Source: Paraburkholderia sp. SOS3
GTDB lineage: Bacteria; Pseudomonadota; Gammaproteobacteria; Burkholderiales; Burkholderiaceae
Reading direction: 5' to 3'
Assembly (NCBI RefSeq): GCF_001922345.1
Contig: NZ_CP018811.1
Span: forward strand, 1,426,001-1,490,000
Length of the DNA: 64,000 bases
The notes under the pieces: model-generated
What the model was told of the DNA's origin: nothing
Databases searched by the model: none
The model's input: the letters and a program-made list of their open reading frames with translations, nothing else
Shown here: positions 9,400-17,934 of the stretch, piece after piece
How positions within the stretch are numbered: the stretch's first letter is position 1
Layout: the number at the start of each line of letters is the position of its first letter
Translations under genes and position numbers: made by a program

Positions 9400-10380
9400 A
9401 TGAGTAAAACAGCCCCGCCCGTGATGATGCTCGAATCCGATGGCGCGATCGACTCCGAGGAAGAGTTGCAGGCGCGCGTCGCATGGCATTACTACATCGG
9501 CAACATGACGCAGCAGGAAATCGCGCAGCGCATCGGCAGCAACCGGGTGCGCGTGAACCGCCTGCTGGCGGCGGGCCGCGAATCGGGGCTCGTGCAGATC
9601 ACGATCAATAGCCCGATTGCGCCATGCATCGCGCTCGAAGAACAGCTTGTCGAGCGCTTCGAACTCGAAGCCGCCGTGGTCGTGCCGACCGGTGCGAATG
9701 CGGAGGCGAACATGGCGGGACTCGGCATCGGCGCGGCCGGTTATCTCGCGACGCGCATCGAAGACGGCAGCACGATCGGCATCGGCTGGGGCCGCACGAT
9801 TCGTGCGGTATTGCGCGCGATGCCGCAGCGCGCGTACGGCGCGCTGAATGCGGTGTCGCTGCAAGGCGGCTTGTCGCATTGCCCGAGCATCAATACCTTC
9901 GACATCGTGTCCGATTTCGCGAACCTGTGCCATGCGGACGGTTATCTGTTCGCGGCGCCGATCTATGTGGGCAGCCAGAAGGCGCGCGACATGATCCTGC
10001 AGGAAGAAGCGGTGCGCGGCACGTATGAGCTCGCGCGTCATGCGGATCTTGCGCTTCTGACGTCCGGCGATCTGACGGAGTCGCTGGTCGTCACGTATGG
10101 CATCAGCAAGCCCGACGAATTGCGCATGCTGCGAAAGGCGGGGGCTGTTGGCGATCTGCTCGGGCATTTCATGAATGCGGACGGCGAACCGATCGACCAT
10201 CCGCTCAATCGGCGCACGGTGGCGATCACGCTCGACGACTTGCGCAATATCGATCATGTCGTGCTCGTATCGGGTGGCGCGAAGAAGTTTCATGTGACGC
10301 GTGCGGCGTTGCGCGGGCGATATGCGTCGGTGCTCGTGACCGATGAAGAGACGGCGCGCCGTTTGTGCGACGAGCCTTGA
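9400..10380 (+). CDS. SorC-family sugar-responsive transcriptional regulator
   Basis: DNA-binding regulator of 326 aa. The N-terminal helix-turn-helix is seen at about residues 28-60 (MTQQEIAQRIG, then NRVRVNRLLA). The large C-terminal sugar-binding domain has the SorC/DeoR-like phosphosugar fold signature GIGWGRTIRAVL. SorC regulators sense a sugar or sugar phosphate and control an adjacent catabolic operon. It lies 63 bp after the permeases and before the two dehydrogenases, so it most likely controls this locus through the palindrome at 6012-6031. The ribosome-binding site is weak. Confidence 0.88.
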   Translation: MSKTAPPVMMLESDGAIDSEEELQARVAWHYYIGNMTQQEIAQRIGSNRVRVNRLLAAGRESGLVQITINSPIAPCIALEEQLVERFELEAAVVVPTGANAEANMAGLGIGAAGYLATRIEDGSTIGIGWGRTIRAVLRAMPQRAYGALNAVSLQGGLSHCPSINTFDIVSDFANLCHADGYLFAAPIYVGSQKARDMILQEEAVRGTYELARHADLALLTSGDLTESLVVTYGISKPDELRMLRKAGAVGDLLGHFMNADGEPIDHPLNRRTVAITLDDLRNIDHVVLVSGGAKKFHVTRAALRGRYASVLVTDEETARRLCDEP

Positions 10381-10418
10381 GGTGAACTGGAGCGTTTGGA
10401 GCAACTGGAGCGACGATC

Positions 10419-11198
10419 ATGTCCGATATCGATGCAGGCAGCCGCGGCGAACCCGGCAAGGTCGATCGTAGCCGCGAATTCTCCGGCAAAACGGTGCTTG
10501 TCACCGGTGCGGGAAAAGGCATCGGTCGCACGACCGCGCAACTGATGGCGCAGCGCGGTGCACGCGTGATCGCTTTGAGCCGCGCTGCCGCCGATCTGAA
10601 GACGCTAAAAGACGAGACCGGTTGTGAAACGCTATGCGCGGATCTCGCCGATGCAGCCGCGGCACTCGAAGCGGCGCGTGCTGCGCAACCGGTCGATCTG
10701 CTCGTCAATTGCGCAGGCACGGTCGAATTGCAGCCGTTTCTTGACACGACTGTCGAAGCATTCGACGGGACGATCGCCGTCAATTTGCGCGCCGCGATGA
10801 TTATTTCGCAGCAGTGCGCACGCAGCATGATCGAGCGTGGCGTGAAAGGTGCGATCGTCAATGTGTCGAGCGTCTCGGCGCAGATCGGCTTTCCGTTGCA
10901 TGCCGCGTATTGCGCGTCGAAGTCGGGTCTTGACGGTTTGACACGCGTGATGGCAATCGAACTCGGCGAGCATGGAATACGCGTGAACGCCGTCAATCCG
11001 ACCGTCACGATGACTCCGATGGGCGAGAAGGCATGGAGCGATCCCGCGAAAGCGGGGCCCGTGCTGGCGCGCATTCCGCTGCATCGATTCGTGCAGCCGC
11101 TCGAGGTGGCGACCACGATTGCCTATCTGCTCTCCGACGAAGCGAGCATGGTGAATGGTGCGAGTTTGATCGTCGACGGCGGATTGCTGGCGGCTTAG
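10419..11198 (+). CDS. SDR oxidoreductase, L-xylulose reductase (DCXR)-like
   Basis: Short-chain dehydrogenase, 259 aa. Cofactor motif [11 protein letters not shown]-equivalent NCAG, catalytic Ser in NVSS and YxxxK as YCASK are present. The C-terminal half ([20 protein letters not shown] and the following RIPLHRF) is closely similar to what I recall of animal dicarbonyl/L-xylulose reductase. That enzyme reduces L-xylulose to xylitol with NADPH. An N-terminal extension of about 20 residues precedes the fold. GGAG eight bases before the ATG supports the start. With the zinc dehydrogenase next door this suggests pentitol/ketopentose interconversion; the substrate is inferred from family and context. 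Confidence 0.82.
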   Translation: MSDIDAGSRGEPGKVDRSREFSGKTVLVTGAGKGIGRTTAQLMAQRGARVIALSRAAADLKTLKDETGCETLCADLADAAAALEAARAAQPVDLLVNCAGTVELQPFLDTTVEAFDGTIAVNLRAAMIISQQCARSMIERGVKGAIVNVSSVSAQIGFPLHAAYCASKSGLDGLTRVMAIELGEHGIRVNAVNPTVTMTPMGEKAWSDPAKAGPVLARIPLHRFVQPLEVATTIAYLLSDEASMVNGASLIVDGGLLAA

Positions 11199-11229
11199 AG
11201 CGGTTTACTCATATTGCAAAGGAACGACG

Positions 11230-12264
11230 ATGGAAGCTCTGGTTCTCGAAAGCGCACAGCGCATCAGCTTGCGGCCGTTCAGCCTGCCGCAGACGGTCGG
11301 GCCGCGCGATGTGCGCATCCGCATCAACACGGTCGGTATTTGCGGCAGCGACATTCACTACTATCAGCACGGCCGCATCGGGCCGTTTGTCGTGACGGAG
11401 CCGATGGTGCTCGGGCATGAGGCGGCCGGCACGGTCGTGCAGGTGGGCGACGAAGTGACGAATCTGAAACCCGGCGATCGGGTTTGCATGGAGCCCGGCG
11501 TGCCCGATATGGAATCGCGTGCATCGCGCGAGGGCATGTACAACCTCGATCCGAAAGTGCGCTTCTGGGCGACGCCGCCCGTGCACGGATGTCTTGCGCC
11601 GTTTGTCGTACATCCAGCCGCGTTCACGTACAAGCTGCCGGATAACGTGAGTTTTGCGGAGGGCGCGATTGTCGAGCCCTTGTCGATCGGCTTGCAGGCA
11701 GCGAAGAAAGCCGCGATCAAACCAGGCGACGTGGCGGTTGTGCTTGGTGCAGGCACGATCGGTATGATGTGTGCGCTTGGCGCACTCGCGGGGGGATGCA
11801 GTCGCGCGATCGTTTGCGATCTCGTGCCGGAGAAGCTCGAGTTGATTGGAAATACGCCGGGCGTAACGACGGTGGATATTCGTAATACGTCGGTCAAGGA
11901 TGTGGTGAACAAACTGACCGACGGCTGGGGGGCGAACGTTGTGCTAGAAGCGAGCGGCAGCGCCAAGGCGTTCGAGGGGATTGTCGATCTGCTGTGCCCT
12001 GGCGGATGTCTGGTGCTGGTCGGCATGCCGCAGAATCCGGTGCCGCTCGATGTGGTCGCATTGCAGATCAAGGAGGCACGGGTCGAATCGGTGTTCCGCT
12101 ATGCCAATATTTTCCCGCGTGCGATTCAGCTGATCGCGTCGGGACGTATCGATGTGAAGCCGTTTATTTCGCGAACGTTTCCGTTCGCGGAAGGTATCAA
12201 GGCATTCGAGGAAGCGGCGAGCGGGAAGCCGACCGATGTGAAGGTGCAGATCGTGATGGAGTGA
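11230..12264 (+). CDS. Zinc-dependent polyol dehydrogenase (xylitol/sorbitol dehydrogenase type)
   Basis: Medium-chain dehydrogenase, 344 aa, oxidising a polyol to a ketose with NAD. Catalytic zinc ligands are visible: Cys38 (GICGSD), His63 with Glu64 (GHEA) and Glu149 (VEP). The Rossmann motif is VLGAGTIG. The lobe that holds the structural zinc in most relatives lacks the four cysteines ([16 protein letters not shown]); sorbitol dehydrogenases of animals lack them too. AAAGGA precedes the ATG, 31 bp after the SDR gene, so it closes the operon. Xylitol to D-xylulose is the best fit beside a DCXR-like enzyme, but sorbitol or arabitol cannot be excluded. Confidence 0.85.
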   Translation: MEALVLESAQRISLRPFSLPQTVGPRDVRIRINTVGICGSDIHYYQHGRIGPFVVTEPMVLGHEAAGTVVQVGDEVTNLKPGDRVCMEPGVPDMESRASREGMYNLDPKVRFWATPPVHGCLAPFVVHPAAFTYKLPDNVSFAEGAIVEPLSIGLQAAKKAAIKPGDVAVVLGAGTIGMMCALGALAGGCSRAIVCDLVPEKLELIGNTPGVTTVDIRNTSVKDVVNKLTDGWGANVVLEASGSAKAFEGIVDLLCPGGCLVLVGMPQNPVPLDVVALQIKEARVESVFRYANIFPRAIQLIASGRIDVKPFISRTFPFAEGIKAFEEAASGKPTDVKVQIVME

Positions 12265-12267
12265 TGG

Positions 12268-12311
12268 ATCGCGTTGCGGGTGTGGTATTCGTCACGTCTG
12301 CGCAACGCGAT
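12268..12311. terminator. Inverted repeat between convergent genes
   Basis: ATCGCGTTGCG (12268-12278) and CGCAACGCGAT (12301-12311) are perfect 11-bp complements around a 22-base loop. The repeat lies just after the dehydrogenase stop and reaches into the last codons of the convergent hypothetical gene. No T-run follows, so a bidirectional stem that slows or ends transcription is plausible but not proven. Confidence 0.4.
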
Positions 12312-13035
12312 AGAAGTGATCGAAGACGTCGAGCGACGCTTCGACCGACAGCGGCTGCAACGGAAAGCATCGTTCGATGTGGACGATGCTTTGTTGCGTC
12401 TTGAGCCGCTTCTCGAAAGCATCCACCGAGAATTGCTTGATACCACCGCGGTGATCGATAAATTGCCCCCATAACGGCATGTTGCGGAATCTGTTTGCCG
12501 CGACTGTTGCGGTTGCCGGATAAGCAGGGGGAAAGAGCCTGCGATACGCCCGCAGGTTATACAGCCAGGATACGCCCGCTATCCATATGTTGGCGCCCGC
12601 CGCGCATTTCATATGTGAGACGAGCTCGCGAAGCTCGGCCAACCTGCTCGACCGGCACGAATCGGCGAGCGGCGAACTGCCATCCCGGTGGACGTGGTGA
12701 AAATGCAGGCGCACTTTTTGTTCGGTCTCGCTTGCATAGGAGAAGCAGCCGAATGTGGCGATCACGGACGGCGGTGCGCTCACGTCGTGTTGTCGCATAT
12801 AAAAGCGATAGGTCCAATCGCTGAGATCGGCACGGCGGTGTATTCCGTCGAGGTATGACTGCCAGATTGGGTGGTGTTCGGCGAAGCAGCGATCGCCGGT
12901 AAAGCGCACATAGAGATTCGTATAGTCGAGCAGCGCCTGTCGAATCGGCATGCGGGTCAACTCGACCATCCTCGCGGCAAAGCGGAGCTGCACGTCGAAG
13001 AATTCTTTCGGATACGCGAATGGCTGCGTTTGCAT
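12292..13035 (-). CDS. Conserved-looking hypothetical protein
   Basis: I do not recognise this 247-aa protein. It has no signal peptide or membrane helix. It is rich in aromatic and His/Arg residues, with stretches such as VRLHFHHVHRDGSS and IWIAGVSWLYNLRAY, which look like a folded cytoplasmic domain and not a chance frame. The start ATG at 13035 has no strong ribosome-binding site. It converges with the polyol dehydrogenase, with only 27 bases between the stops, and is followed upstream by an AT-richer gap. Function unknown. Confidence 0.7.
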   Translation of the reverse strand: MQTQPFAYPKEFFDVQLRFAARMVELTRMPIRQALLDYTNLYVRFTGDRCFAEHHPIWQSYLDGIHRRADLSDWTYRFYMRQHDVSAPPSVIATFGCFSYASETEQKVRLHFHHVHRDGSSPLADSCRSSRLAELRELVSHMKCAAGANIWIAGVSWLYNLRAYRRLFPPAYPATATVAANRFRNMPLWGQFIDHRGGIKQFSVDAFEKRLKTQQSIVHIERCFPLQPLSVEASLDVFDHFYRVAQT

Positions 13036-13665
13036 TGCTTATCGGGTCGTTTTTGTTAAAGCAGACGCAATGAGTTTAATCGGAGTTACACGCGATGTCC
13101 TCCGCGAGTTTGGTTGCCTCCGTCATCAATTTCTCTTGTGCGCCGGCGTCGATTCAACCGTAGCGCGTCTCAACTATGCGTGCTGGGTTTGCTTGCTAAC
13201 TTTCAGAGTTTACTCATTGCGCGAGCCCAGTCATTTCGATGAGCATTGTGACTCCTGTACGCAACGGCGCACCGATGCGAGGCTGATGGAAACAATGGCC
13301 GGGTGCTTTGAGTTTCTCGACGGAGAGAATCGGGACATGTCGGAATCGAGGCAGAGAGCGAGATATTGCAGCGAATACGGCGTCACGATCTCACATCGAT
13401 GATCGAGAGGGAAAATGGCGAAAACATAATTGTTAGGCGAGAGCCGCACTCGTGGGCGGATTGCCATCGACCACCGCGTAATATGCAGTGCCCCCGGCCT
13501 TTTCGCGACGCTCGGTCGTTCTTTTGGTCGTCAATCGTTTCTATCTGGCACTAGCGGAACCCGCGTTCTTCATGTCTAGCTCAAGGAGGCGTACGTATCG
13601 GAGCCCTGCATACATCCCCGATGAGCCTGTCGTCCGTCATATTCTCGTTGTTTCCGGGGGATTAA
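13036..13665. other. 630-bp gap, AT-richer than surroundings
   Basis: No convincing gene. Short open frames exist on both strands but none has a good ribosome-binding site, family resemblance or the codon bias of the neighbours. By eye the base composition is distinctly richer in A+T than the flanks. It probably holds the promoters for the hypothetical gene to its left and the small membrane protein to its right. It may be a remnant of foreign DNA. Confidence 0.4.
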
Positions 13666-13989
13666 ATGAGACGCGTCATATGGTCGGCAGTTTTTTTAGC
13701 TGCAGGCTTGTTTGCATCATGGCAGTCTGCGTTGCTGGGTGCCTGGATTGCCGGCGTGCTGGCTTGGCCTGTCATTCATCCACGGGGGTGCTGGGATATC
13801 GAGCATTGTCGTGTGACGCTTTGGGGTTACGCGCTGATTTTATTGAGCCTGTTTGGTCCGACTCTCCTATGGGCCTATGTCGGTTTTCAGCAGGGCCGAC
13901 AGCGGAGCGGGCGAAAGTTCGTCTTGACACTCGTCACGTTGTCGATAACGACTGTGATGCTCTATCTCTTTCTTTACGCTCTCGTTTGA
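13666..13989 (+). CDS. Small integral membrane protein, function unknown
   Basis: 107 aa with about four hydrophobic segments: residues 5-20, 22-38, about 52-74 and 86-105. A basic loop QQGRQRSGRK precedes the last one, in keeping with the positive-inside rule. A run GGGGGATTAA directly before the ATG gives a fair ribosome-binding site. The G+C content is lower than in neighbouring genes. I do not recognise the family and no neighbour suggests a role. Confidence 0.55.
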   Translation: MRRVIWSAVFLAAGLFASWQSALLGAWIAGVLAWPVIHPRGCWDIEHCRVTLWGYALILLSLFGPTLLWAYVGFQQGRQRSGRKFVLTLVTLSITTVMLYLFLYALV

Positions 13990-14014
13990 GCAACGCAAAT
14001 CCACCCCATCACAC

Positions 14015-15268
14015 TCACAGCCCCGACCGCTTGCGTTGCAAGAACCGCCGCACCGCCGGATCGCTCGCGAGGCCGACCGCGAGATCGTATGCGGTCAATG
14101 CCTCGGCCTTAGCGCCGGCGCGCGCGAGCAGATCGGCGCGCGCGGCCCAGTAAGGCTGATAGTCGGCGAGGCGCGGATCGTCCGCGTACGGCGCGAGCGC
14201 GTCGAGCGCCGCCTGCGGGCTGTCCCGTTCCGCCACGGCGAGCGCGCGGTTCACGGCGACCACTGGCGAGGCCGTCATGGCGAGCAACGCATCGTAGAGC
14301 TGCACGATCTCATCCCAGTTCGCGCAATGCGTCCGGCAGCGATGGATATGCGCGGACTGCAGCGCGGCCTCGAGCTGAAAGCGTCCGATGGCGTGGAAGG
14401 TGCTCGCGCGGAATAGCAGCGCGTCGGCCGCGTCGATCATCGCTGCGTTCCATGTTGCCGGATTCTGGGCCGATAGCGGCACGTAGTCGCCGGCCGCGTC
14501 GCGCCGCGCGTTACGCCGCGCCTGTGCGTACAACATCAGCGCGAAGAGGCCTAACGCTTCCGGCTCCTCGGGTAGCAACTCCGCGAGCATGTCCGCCAGA
14601 AACAACGCCTCGCCGGCAAGATCGCGCCGCTCGGTGTCGACGCCGGTAGGGTCGGTCCAACCTTCGGTGTACGCTGCGTAGACAGCTTCGAGCACGGCCG
14701 CGAGCCGGCCGGGCAACTCCTCGCGCTCGGGCACGCTGAACGGGATGCCCGCTTCGCGAATCTTGTTTTTTGCGCGCACGAGGCGCTTGCTCATCGCGGC
14801 AGGCGAGGTCAGGAACGCGGAGGCGATCGTCTTCGCGTCGAGGCCCAGCACCACCTGCAGCATCAGCGGCGTGCGAATCGCGGCCTCGAGCGCCGGATGC
14901 GTGCACGCGAACAGCAGGGCAAGCCGGCGGTCGGGCAAGGCGCCTGCTTCGTGCTCGTCGATCTCGTCGGCGAGAACCGCGAGCTGGTTCGCCACGTCGT
15001 CGCCGACGCGGCGATGCCGTGCGCCGTCGATCGCGCGGCGGCGCGCCACCGTCATCAGCCACGCTTCGGGATTCGCGGGGCAGCCGCGCTCGGGCCAGTC
15101 GGCGAGCGCGGCGGCAAAGGCATCGGCCAGCGCATCTTCGGCTGCGGCCACGTCGCGCGTGCGCATCGCCACCAGCGCGACGAGCTTGCCGTAACTGCGG
15201 CGCGCGACGGCTTCGGCAATCGCATGCGCGGCGCCACTCGCATCGCGGTCGCGGCCGGCTGGACTCAT
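14015..15268 (-). CDS. ECF42-type RNA polymerase sigma factor with C-terminal extension
   Basis: Sigma factor of 417 aa, far longer than a plain ECF sigma. Sigma region 2 lies at about residues 15-85 (AEDALADAFAAALADWPERG, then RRRAIDGARHRR). Region 4 is near 115-165 (MLQVVLGLDAKTIASAFLTS). The remaining 250 residues form a helical TPR-like domain ending in PAVRRFLQRKR. This layout and the adjacent DGPF protein gene define the ECF42 group, which has no classical anti-sigma factor; the C-terminal domain is thought to control activity. ATG 15268 overlaps the upstream stop in an ATGA motif (15265-15268), so the pair is coupled. Confidence 0.88.
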   Translation of the reverse strand: MSPAGRDRDASGAAHAIAEAVARRSYGKLVALVAMRTRDVAAAEDALADAFAAALADWPERGCPANPEAWLMTVARRRAIDGARHRRVGDDVANQLAVLADEIDEHEAGALPDRRLALLFACTHPALEAAIRTPLMLQVVLGLDAKTIASAFLTSPAAMSKRLVRAKNKIREAGIPFSVPEREELPGRLAAVLEAVYAAYTEGWTDPTGVDTERRDLAGEALFLADMLAELLPEEPEALGLFALMLYAQARRNARRDAAGDYVPLSAQNPATWNAAMIDAADALLFRASTFHAIGRFQLEAALQSAHIHRCRTHCANWDEIVQLYDALLAMTASPVVAVNRALAVAERDSPQAALDALAPYADDPRLADYQPYWAARADLLARAGAKAEALTAYDLAVGLASDPAVRRFLQRKRSGL

Positions 15269-15633
15269 GCGGAGCGCGCATCCTTCGGCGCAGTCCACAC
15301 CGGGCGGACTTCCATCGTGCCGTGCGCCGCGCCAGGACAGCGCGACGCCCACGCGATCGCCGCGTCGAGGTTGGGCACGTCGATCAGGTAGTAGCCGGCG
15401 AGCTGCTCCTTGGTATCGGAAAACGGTCCGTCAAGCACCTGCGGCCTGGCATCGACGAGCCGCACCGTGGTGGCCGTGTTCGTGTGCTGCAGCCGGTTGG
15501 CGCCGACCAGCGCCTGCGCTTTCTGCAACGCTTCGGTGTACGCCTGATAGGCCGCGACGCCTTGCTGCCGCTCGCTGTCGGTCATCTGGTTCCAGCGGTT
15601 TTCTTCCGAATAGATCAGCAACAGGTATTGCAT
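15265..15633 (-). CDS. DGPF (YciI/YCII-related) protein, partner of the ECF42 sigma factor
   Basis: 122-aa single-domain protein starting MQYLLLIYSEENRW, with the diagnostic LDGPFSDTKEQLAGYYLI. YCII-fold proteins are ferredoxin-like dimers of mostly unknown activity. DGPF proteins are the standard neighbours, and in studied actinobacteria the targets, of ECF42 sigma factors. GGAGGC stands a few bases before ATG 15633. The stop overlaps the sigma gene start (ATGA), so both are made together. A longer open frame extends upstream but lacks family similarity. Confidence 0.88.
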   Translation of the reverse strand: MQYLLLIYSEENRWNQMTDSERQQGVAAYQAYTEALQKAQALVGANRLQHTNTATTVRLVDARPQVLDGPFSDTKEQLAGYYLIDVPNLDAAIAWASRCPGAAHGTMEVRPVWTAPKDARSA

Positions 15634-15866
15634 ATGAGCCTCCGTTTTGGGGTTGAGGCGGTGCTTGCGCTTGCCGCAAACCGGCCGCCATCTCAGTGAC
15701 GCGCGGGCCGCATGCGGATGGACAGGCGGCGTTGAAAAAATCGCGCGCCGCGCGACGGCCTGTGGAAGAGGCCGAGGCAGGAGCACAGGCGTGTGTGGAC
15801 TATATGCAATCGAGCCGTATAGCGCGAGGCACGGTTCGGAGGTGAATGGCGCAGGCGGGGGGCCGG

Positions 15867-16793
15867 TCATTCGCCGCCGGCGTCGTGCAGGTGCGCGGCC
15901 AGGTGATCGATCAGCGCCCGCACCTTCGCGGGCAGAAAGCGGTTGGGCGGATAGAGCAGCCAGACCGGCCCCATGTACGGGCGCGCCTCGAACTCCCAGT
16001 CGGCGAGAACCTGGACGAGGTCGCCGTGCCGTAGCGCATTCGCCGCGGCGAAGTCGGGCAAGCTCGCAATGCCCAGATCCTGCAGCGCGGCATCGAGACG
16101 GGCGCCCGCATGATTGGCGATATAGCGGCCCCGCACGTCGAGCGACTGGGTTTCCGTGCCGCGCCGGAAATGCCATCGATTGTCGTCGACCGTTTCGCCA
16201 AGATACAGGCATTCGTGACGCGCGAGATCGCGCGGCTCGGCCGGCGTGCCGTGCGCGTCGAGATAAGCCGGCGACGCGCAGAGCAGCCATTTCACCGAGC
16301 CCAGTCGCCGGGCGGCAAGGCCCAGGGGAGGCGAGCGCGTCAGCCGGATCACGATATCGACGTCGTCGCGCAACGGATCGATCTCGCGGTCGGCGAACAC
16401 CAGCTGGACATCGACATCGGGCCAGCTGCGCAGAAATTCCGGGATCAACGGATGGATCACGACGCGCGCAAAGGCAATCGGCGCGCTGACGCTGACCTTG
16501 CCGCGCGGTTCGCCGACCGCTTGTCCGGCGATATCGACCGCACCCGACGCCGCGCCGACCATGTCGCGGCAATGCCGGTAGATCTGCGCGCCCGAATCCG
16601 TGACGCGCACGCTGCGCGTCGAGCGCTCGAGCAAGCGCGTGCCAAGCGCTTCTTCGAGGCGTTTGATCTGCCGGCTGACCGTGGAGGGCGTGGTGCCCAG
16701 TTCGCGCGCGGCCACCGAGAAGTTGCCCGCATCGACGACGCGCGCAAACGTCGCCATGTCCGGCAGCAGCGCAAAAAGCTCAGTGGGGTTCAT
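15867..16793 (-). CDS. LysR-family transcriptional regulator
   Basis: 308-aa LysR regulator. The N-terminal winged helix-turn-helix (about 20-50) shows FSVAARELGTTPSTVSRQIK and the RLLERSTRSV wing. The C-terminal effector-binding domain fills the rest. The ATG at 16793 (MNPTELF) is preferred to in-frame starts further upstream because it gives the family's usual length. It is divergent from an EamA-type transporter with 127 bp between, the classic arrangement in which the LysR protein controls its neighbour in response to an exported metabolite. Confidence 0.9.
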   Translation of the reverse strand: MNPTELFALLPDMATFARVVDAGNFSVAARELGTTPSTVSRQIKRLEEALGTRLLERSTRSVRVTDSGAQIYRHCRDMVGAASGAVDIAGQAVGEPRGKVSVSAPIAFARVVIHPLIPEFLRSWPDVDVQLVFADREIDPLRDDVDIVIRLTRSPPLGLAARRLGSVKWLLCASPAYLDAHGTPAEPRDLARHECLYLGETVDDNRWHFRRGTETQSLDVRGRYIANHAGARLDAALQDLGIASLPDFAAANALRHGDLVQVLADWEFEARPYMGPVWLLYPPNRFLPAKVRALIDHLAAHLHDAGGE

Positions 16794-16874
16794 GGTCGTG
16801 CTCGCTCGATCGGGCCATTTGTGCGTCCGCGGCATAAAAGTTATTCTGCGCGCCATGATTATAGTTTCGGATGC

Positions 16875-16888
16875 AATAGTCGACAATT
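16875..16888. promoter_or_regulatory. Near-palindrome AATAGTCGACAATT in LysR/EamA divergent gap
   Basis: A GTCGAC core with AAT/ATT outer arms (one mismatched pair) lies 33 bases before the transporter start, in the 127-bp gap shared with the LysR gene. It is a candidate binding site for that regulator; spacing does not match a textbook T-N11-A box exactly. Confidence 0.3.
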
Positions 16889-16920
16889 TGGCCCATTCGA
16901 ATTGACATCGAAGGTTTGCC

Positions 16921-17865
16921 ATGTCGACGCAAAAACGCCTGCTCTGGATATCCGACCTGATGCTGCTGGCGGTCGCAATGGTTTGGGGCACGAGCTATGG
17001 AGTCGCGAAAGTCGCGCTCGCGTTCTATCCCGTGTTAGGGCTGCTCGCGCTGCGCTTCGGTCTGACGTTTGTCGCGCTGTTGCCGGCATTGCGTTCGCTG
17101 CGGCACGTCAACGCGTCGGCGCTAGCCGGTGCGATCGGCACGGGTGGGCTGCTGCTAAGCGTCCTGCTTGCCGAGACCTTCGGTATCTCGCTGACACGCG
17201 CGTCGAACGCAGCATTCCTGATCAGTCTGTGCGTCGTGCTCACACCGCTCGTCGAATGGGCGCTGCTGCGCAGAAAGCCGTCGAGCGTCGAGTGGGTGGC
17301 CGTCGTATTGTCGTTGGCGGGCGCTGTCCTCGTCAGTGGCGGCGTGTTCATTCCGACCGCGGGCGATGCGCTGATTCTTCTGGCGGCGCTGCTTCGCGCC
17401 CTGACGGTCTGCGTGACGAGGCGTGTGATGCGCGAATCGACGCTCGCTCCGCTGTCGGTAACGGCGGTTCAGGCCGGCACCGTTGCGCTCGGCAGTCTGA
17501 TCGCGGCGTTCACGTCCGGGTTCGTACCCGCGTCGCAGCAGTGGCGTGCGCTGCCGTCGCTAGCCGGGCATGGCACGTTCTGGACGAGCGTCGTGTACCT
17601 CGTGCTTGCATGCACGCTGTTCGCATTCTTCGCGCAAAATTTCGCCGTCAAGCGCAGCAGCCCGACGCGCGTGGCGCTATTGATGGGCAGCGAACCGGCG
17701 TTCGGCGCGTTATTCGCCTACGCGTGGCTCGGCGAGCAACTGTCGGTTTGGGGATGGGTCGGCGGCGGGCTGATGGTGTTGGCTTCCTTGCTCGCGACGG
17801 CGCCGTGGCAAAGGAGCGCTAACGCGTCGGTCGAGATGCGTAGCGCGGTCTCAAGCGACGCTTGA
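16921..17865 (+). CDS. EamA/DMT-superfamily transporter
   Basis: Inner-membrane permease, 314 aa, with about ten predicted helices arranged as two EamA repeats. The first repeat opens with LMLLAVAMVWGTSYGVAK and the second has LLMGSEPAFGALFAYAWLGE, both hallmark segments of drug/metabolite exporters of the RhaT/YdcZ/PecM kind. These carriers usually export amino acids or small metabolites. It is divergent from, and probably regulated by, the LysR gene. Substrate unknown. Confidence 0.9.
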   Translation: MSTQKRLLWISDLMLLAVAMVWGTSYGVAKVALAFYPVLGLLALRFGLTFVALLPALRSLRHVNASALAGAIGTGGLLLSVLLAETFGISLTRASNAAFLISLCVVLTPLVEWALLRRKPSSVEWVAVVLSLAGAVLVSGGVFIPTAGDALILLAALLRALTVCVTRRVMRESTLAPLSVTAVQAGTVALGSLIAAFTSGFVPASQQWRALPSLAGHGTFWTSVVYLVLACTLFAFFAQNFAVKRSSPTRVALLMGSEPAFGALFAYAWLGEQLSVWGWVGGGLMVLASLLATAPWQRSANASVEMRSAVSSDA

Positions 17866-17934
17866 GCCGCACCCGTTGTCCGCGGTGTTACTCCGCGCGG
17901 GAAAAATCGACATCAGCCCGCAAACAGCGCCGTT

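Noticed and set aside
13488..14153. 221-codon frame overlapping the small membrane protein
   Set aside because: Different reading frame from the better supported 107-aa gene, Cys/Arg-rich, and runs into the sigma gene on the other strand.
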